A stretch of 64,000 nucleotides of DNA from Climacium dendroides. Its lineage: Eukaryota > Streptophyta > Bryopsida > Hypnales > Climaciaceae. Positions 59,701 to 64,000 of the stretch are shown here, piece by piece. The stretch is taken from the NCBI GenBank assembly GCA_950106755.1, contig OX467084.1:37079213-37143212 (forward strand), given 5' to 3'. Positions within the stretch are counted from its first letter, which is position 1. Every line of letters begins with the position of its first letter. The notes beneath the pieces were generated by a model. That model was not told where the DNA came from. It saw only the letters and a list, made by a program, of their open reading frames with translations, and ran no database searches. A program made the position numbers and the translations under genes.

Positions 59701-62700
59701 TAACTAATGTTCAAACTATTTGTCGGACTGCGTCGAAGTGAAGGTCCACCACTTCTCAGTTGGAGGGAATCAAATACTACGGTAGAGTACTCGTCGAAGA
59801 AGATATCCTGCTGGGTCCAATTCGGATTGTTGACTCATTAGCGCTCTGGTTTGTGAATACAAGGGTGGAGATTAATACGGAAGAGAGCTTAATTGAGAGA
59901 ATCTAGTGAAGTCGACTCTGTTTCGTTCAATCAAAAATTTGAAAGAGGGCAGGTAGTGTTCTAGAGGGACGATTTCCAATAATTCTGTGAGTTTGACTGA
60001 AGTTCCCGCTCGCCCTGTTTCTTTCTATCATAGCTTTGAAAAAGGGAGGTAGTGCTCTATTGATAAGTTCATAGAATTCAGTGAATTCGATTGAATTTCT
60101 CGCTAGAACCTGTTTCATTCTAACACAAGCTTTGAGAGAGAAGGTAGCAACCTAGAGAAGGTGACAGAACTCAATGAATTAGACGGAATTTCTCTGTTTC
60201 GTTCCAACTATTGAAAGAGGGCAGGTAGTGTTCTAGAGAGAAGCTTTCAAAAAATCCAGTGCATTCGAATGAAGCTCACGCTCGGCCCAATTTCATTCAC
60301 AACGTTGAAAGAGGACAGGTAGTTCACTGAAGTAACCTCGATAGAACTGGAAAAAGTTCGGTGAATTAGACTGAAGTTCCGAGTTCGCGCTCGGCCCTGT
60401 TTCGTTCCATCATAGCTTGAAACGAGGGCTGCAGGTGGTAACCCTCGAGCGAAGTCTGTAAGAGTTCTGATGATCGAATTTCAAGCGCAACCCTCTGTCA
60501 GTAACTGGTAAAATAGACACTAGACCTCCACCTTTGTGAACAGTAGAATATCGACTATGGAACTCGCTCACGAAAGTTGTTGTTCGGGAATTGGCAACCA
60601 GGTCTCCGAAACCGACGCCCTGCGTATCTCCATCCAGGACTTTCTGAACACATCTATCGACCCTTACATCTCTTCCTCGCCCCTGCTTCCCCCAGGCGCT
60701 TCCACCTCTCTCAACATGGACAGCGGGGGCCTTCCCTCCTCTTCGTCCACTATGGCCGCGCTAGCTCACCAAACCTCGGCTATTCTCACAGACATCACCA
60801 GCCAAGCTTCCATGGGGGAAGACGAAGCGCTGGAAGACTTCGGCAACATCTTGCGGCGGGAAGAACCCTACTCCTCCTGGACGATGTCGAACTCCCATTA
60901 CGTCAGTGCGGGGCTACCTAACTTCCAGGCGAGCTTCGAAGTCTACCAAGACCTCAGTTTCAATTACGAACCTTTCGAGGGAGGGGTGAATATCCAATCC
61001 CAACCGAGTACGGCAACCGATTGGGCGTCCTCCAGGAAAGAACAAGAGATTATATTGGAAGAGGCGAATCTAGTTTTAGCGACGGGGAAGGGGATAGCCC
61101 CGTCATCTAGCTTGAATTCGTTGCAACAGGAGCTTTTAGAAAAATTAAGGTCGCCACCAGGGGTACTACCTGGGAGTCCGAAAACGTTGTCACCGGGTTA
61201 CGGAAGTATGAGACCCGTGGTGGGGAAAATGCCACCAGGGCACATTTCAAATTCGCCATTTCGACCGCATAATAGACACCTGCAGTTTCCGAGAGTCGGC
61301 ATCAAGAAGAAGAGGAGGTCGCTGATTTACAAGTGGGCCACTAGCTTGGCACCCAGGATTAAAAGGTTTAGAGACGAGATGGTAGGAGCGGGTGGGAGTA
61401 GCTTTGATGGATTGAGTCCTGGTACTGATGTGTTTGATCCGAGGAGTCCCAATAGTGTGGCCCATGATCAGCAAGCAGCTGTGGCGCACAAGATTGCAGA
61501 GCGGAACCGGCGCATGAAGTTCAGTCATAAGTTGCAGACATTGATCTCCATCGTCCCCATGGTCAACAAGGTATGTGTGATGGCACTCACCCCAGACGTT
61601 TTTTAGACAATTTTGCTGGGCTTACATTTGAAAGTTGAAACTGCCTTCGATGGCGTAAAAATTTGCCAGAGATTCAATTGGGTTAAGTTCTCTAGCATCC
61701 AAGTTTTCGAGCACTACAATTTGCCAGGGATTCAAGTTTTTCTAGCATACCTTTGGGGAATTTTCCACTCGTGCTGGATCTACGTGTAGGATTTGTCTTC
61801 CTTTTTCCGTTCTCAAAAGTCAGGTCTGTTACTCTTTATATCTTCGGTAGTAGAAAATCCACCTTCTAGAAAACTGGTTGCAATGGCCAGAGTATACCTT
61901 AGAAACTGCGAAAATGGCATTCCAATTGCCAAGGTTTAACACAGCTAAGTTTGATACAACACCCTTTAGTGCTTGACCGTATTGTTATGATTTCATTAAG
62001 TGTTCCAAACTCGGATCGATCAGTTGGTTTCCAGGGAGAACTCGATTTTGAGTACGGGCACGTCGAATTCGATATTGACCCTATGCTTATGTTGTGGACG
62101 AATTCAGAAGAAAGACAAGGTGTCGGTCCTGACCAGCACAATCGACTACATCCGGCAACTGAATTTACGAATCTCAACCCTGAAGAAGGTAGAAGAGGAA
62201 GCCAAGATCCCAGCAACGTCAAAACTGGAAGCCGAAGCGGGGTCTGCAACCATGGACAGGGAGGAGGAGCTGTCAGTGTTCAGTGAATCGGACCGTCCTT
62301 CCACTTCTTCCCCAGTTGAGGGAGCGCCTGCAGTGGTGGTAGAGGGAGCGCCAGGAGATGACACGTGGGTGATTAGAGTGGAGGCCAATAACCGATCCCG
62401 GTCGTTAATCCAGTTGTTGAATGTCTTACTGGATCTCGAGCTTGGGGTTGTCACTGTGGATTTTGGGAGTTTGAATGGACGGTTTCATGCTAATATCTGC
62501 GTTAAGGTATGCTTCCTGTACTTGCTTTGAAATTAGTAATTGCAAGAAAAGTTCATTGTTAGTAGTGTTGTTTTGTAACCGACGAGATTTTGATTTGATG
62601 ACAGGATTCATTATGATTTTAACCTTGTAGTTTGTGCTTAGTTCAGTGTTTCTGATAGCTTCAACTGTAACGAATGAATGTGATTAAGGTAGCCTGCTGT

Positions 62701-63305
62701 AACTCAGAACTCATATTCTCTACATAAGTTAGCATTGATGTTGATGATACAGACAATTTAAGGTAGCCTGCTGTACAATGGACGTAAACATTGGGGTACA
62801 TTCTAGAACCAAAAAATTTACCTTCGGTACAAACCTTCAGATTCATAGGAGGGCAAGTTAACTTATGCACTGGAGGTAAATTTATTTGCTCTGGAATGAA
62901 CGCCAGGGTATGCAAAAGGTTTATGTGAATTTTTCTCCATGCTACCTTTACCTAACAAAGTGCATCATCAATTAATGTCAATGCCACTGTCCAGAGGATA
63001 TGAGTTCTGAGTGATATGAGGGAATGACACATATCATTGAATTCCTGTCGTGAACTTTCCGTGTCTCCAAATCCTGGTGGGGTTTAGTAGATTGATTGTT
63101 TGCAGTATCACATAGATCCCATTTTATCACTTCAAATTCGTCCGTAATTAATAGTAACTCCTAGATGTTGAAAGTTGAAAGTGCTAACACGTCATGGTTT
63201 GGCGTGCAGAATTCGAAGAATTCGAGTACGAGCAGTGCTGAGCTCCAAGCGACGCTATGTAGAGTGCTAGAAGCACGTGATAGCTCAGTTACCGGCTCCG
63301 ACTAG
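56798..63305 (+). CDS. bHLH transcription factor with MYC_N and ACT-like domains (plant IIIf type)
   Basis: A nuclear regulator; IIIf bHLHs pair with MYB and WD40 proteins to control secondary metabolism and cell fate, and the N-terminal domain contacts MYBs. Eight exons: 56798-56925, 57155-57265, 57424-57520, 57682-57696, 58131-58205, 60524-61570, 62111-62506, 63210-63305; all phases agree, giving 654 aa. MYC_N: LVNWGWTYAVIWKI (about 27-40), ARPGYAYMAWMRQ, then EVGIQ/TLVCFPG...VELACTAL ending near residue 142. bHLH: HKIAERNRR with His464-Glu468-Arg472 for G-box binding, helix-loop IVPMVNKKDKVSVL, helix 2 TIDYIRQLNLRISTL. ACT-like C-terminus with WVIRVEANNRSRSL and LQATLCRVL. The join of exon 5 to exon 6 is the weakest (2.3-kb intron, weak acceptor at 60522-60523). 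If it is wrong, a shorter protein could start at ATG 60557. The MYC_N domain is shorter than in flowering plants. Confidence 0.82.
58296..58578. mobile_element. 283-bp fold-back element in bHLH intron 5
   Basis: Left arm GCAGGACGTTAAATCATGCC...ACTTAGGTGGGCCC (about 58296-58341) and right arm (about 58532-58579) pair over about 45 bases with only a few mismatches. The GC-rich arms contrast with the AT-rich centre. No coding content. Confidence 0.85.
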
Positions 63306-64000
63306 TAGAACCTCAATTGTTATTTTGAAGAGCTCCCGTTAACCCGTGAAGGACGGGCTGGTGATCGTGGAAATCAGCCTTTTCGGTATCGTGTGAATCA
63401 TTTGCTTAGAAAGCCCAAGAGCACCCATTGGAGGTCAAACTACTTTGGAAGACCTTCCGTTTTCACACGAAATTCCATCTGCACTTCTGTCCTACGTAGA
63501 AGGATTCTCTGTCCTCCGTCGGACACTTAGTGTCTGCGGCGTCCTTCTAGGGTTGATGTGCACAAGTTGCATTTCCAAAAATTAGTTGCAGGTTCATGCT
63601 GGGCCACAGAGAGCTTATACTCATCCATACCGATTCTCTGTAGTTTAATTTTTGGAAAGCGAAAAAGAAAAGCAAGTTTTTCCAGCGCCAAAGCAGTTCC
63701 AAAAGTAAAGTCAACTTGCCCCGGCCATTGTATAACAGTTGGTCAATTTATACTGAACTGATTGCTTTTCAGTCAGAGAACAAGAATAAACTCCGGTCCT
63801 AAGACCGCCGTAATGAAGAGTCTATTGGGGTAGTAAGTTCTTCTAAATCTTCCACTAAGGGAGTGCGCCACCGTACTGGCTTACTCTATATACCCGTTTT
63901 TCATTCAATAGAAAAGCATTTACAGTAAGGTAGAACTATCCATTACCACACAGATTTTCTATCTAGGTACTTTGGAGAAGCTATTTGTCAGCTCTCATAT
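63306..64000. other. 3' flank of the bHLH gene, carrying a MITE
   Basis: Follows the TAG at 63303-63305. TTAA family B copy 3 begins only 33 bases after the stop and so is probably within the 3' untranslated region. No further gene is seen to the window end. Confidence 0.5.
63339..63556. mobile_element. TTAA-type MITE family B, copy 3 (GC-richer)
   Basis: TTAACCCGTGAAGGACGG at the left and CCTTCTAGGGTTGA at the right. Shares GGCTGGTGATCGTGGAAATC, GAGGTCAAACTACT, GAAGACCTTCC, GTCCTACGTAGA and CGTCGGACA with copies 1 and 2. It is markedly richer in G/C and CpG than they are. Confidence 0.75.

Overview
The window looks like moss (Bryophyta) nuclear DNA. The main evidence is a ten-exon diterpene synthase at 13.4-20.5 kb. 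It can be followed end to end as a close relative of the bifunctional copalyl diphosphate/kaurene synthase that I remember from Physcomitrium (Physcomitrella) patens, including a shared plastid-targeting motif. Introns, plastid transit peptides and the gene families present all fit a land plant. There are no rRNA genes, CRISPR arrays or bacterial operons, and I recognised no tRNA.

Four protein-coding genes are supported. I rebuilt each by joining exons whose splice phases agree at every junction: a bifunctional ent-CPP/kaurene synthase (+, 877 aa); a secreted GDSL esterase/lipase (-, 393 aa) that converges on it; a plastid-type aromatic amino-acid permease-like membrane protein (+, 13 exons, 493 aa) that diverges from the GDSL gene; and, far to the right, a MYC_N-bHLH-ACT transcription factor of the plant IIIf type (+, 8 exons, 654 aa). 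The first three lie within 19 kb, at a convergent then a divergent junction. Nothing in the sequence shows that they share a pathway, and no P450 or short-chain dehydrogenase gene was seen beside the synthase.

The rest, roughly 1-10 kb, 32.6-49 kb and 50.7-55.3 kb, is AT-rich and built mostly of decayed DNA transposons and fold-back (MITE-like) repeats. I see a broken pogo/DDE_1-like transposase (1.9-3.35 kb) with a hAT-like MITE nested in it, a broken Tc1/mariner transposase (33.66-35.05 kb), a Stowaway-like MITE (12.85 kb), and long hairpins. The most striking recurring signal is a set of inverted-repeat elements that begin and end with TTAA next to CCC...GGG. They range from about 230 bp to 3.9 kb, occur in AT-rich DNA, inside introns of the GDSL and permease genes, and just after the bHLH stop codon. 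TTAA plus CCC/GGG is the terminal signature of piggyBac-type elements. No piggyBac transposase is visible here, so the assignment rests on the ends only.

Gene spans, exon joins, motif positions and repeat boundaries were worked out by hand. Exon joins are supported by phase and family collinearity, not by transcripts.
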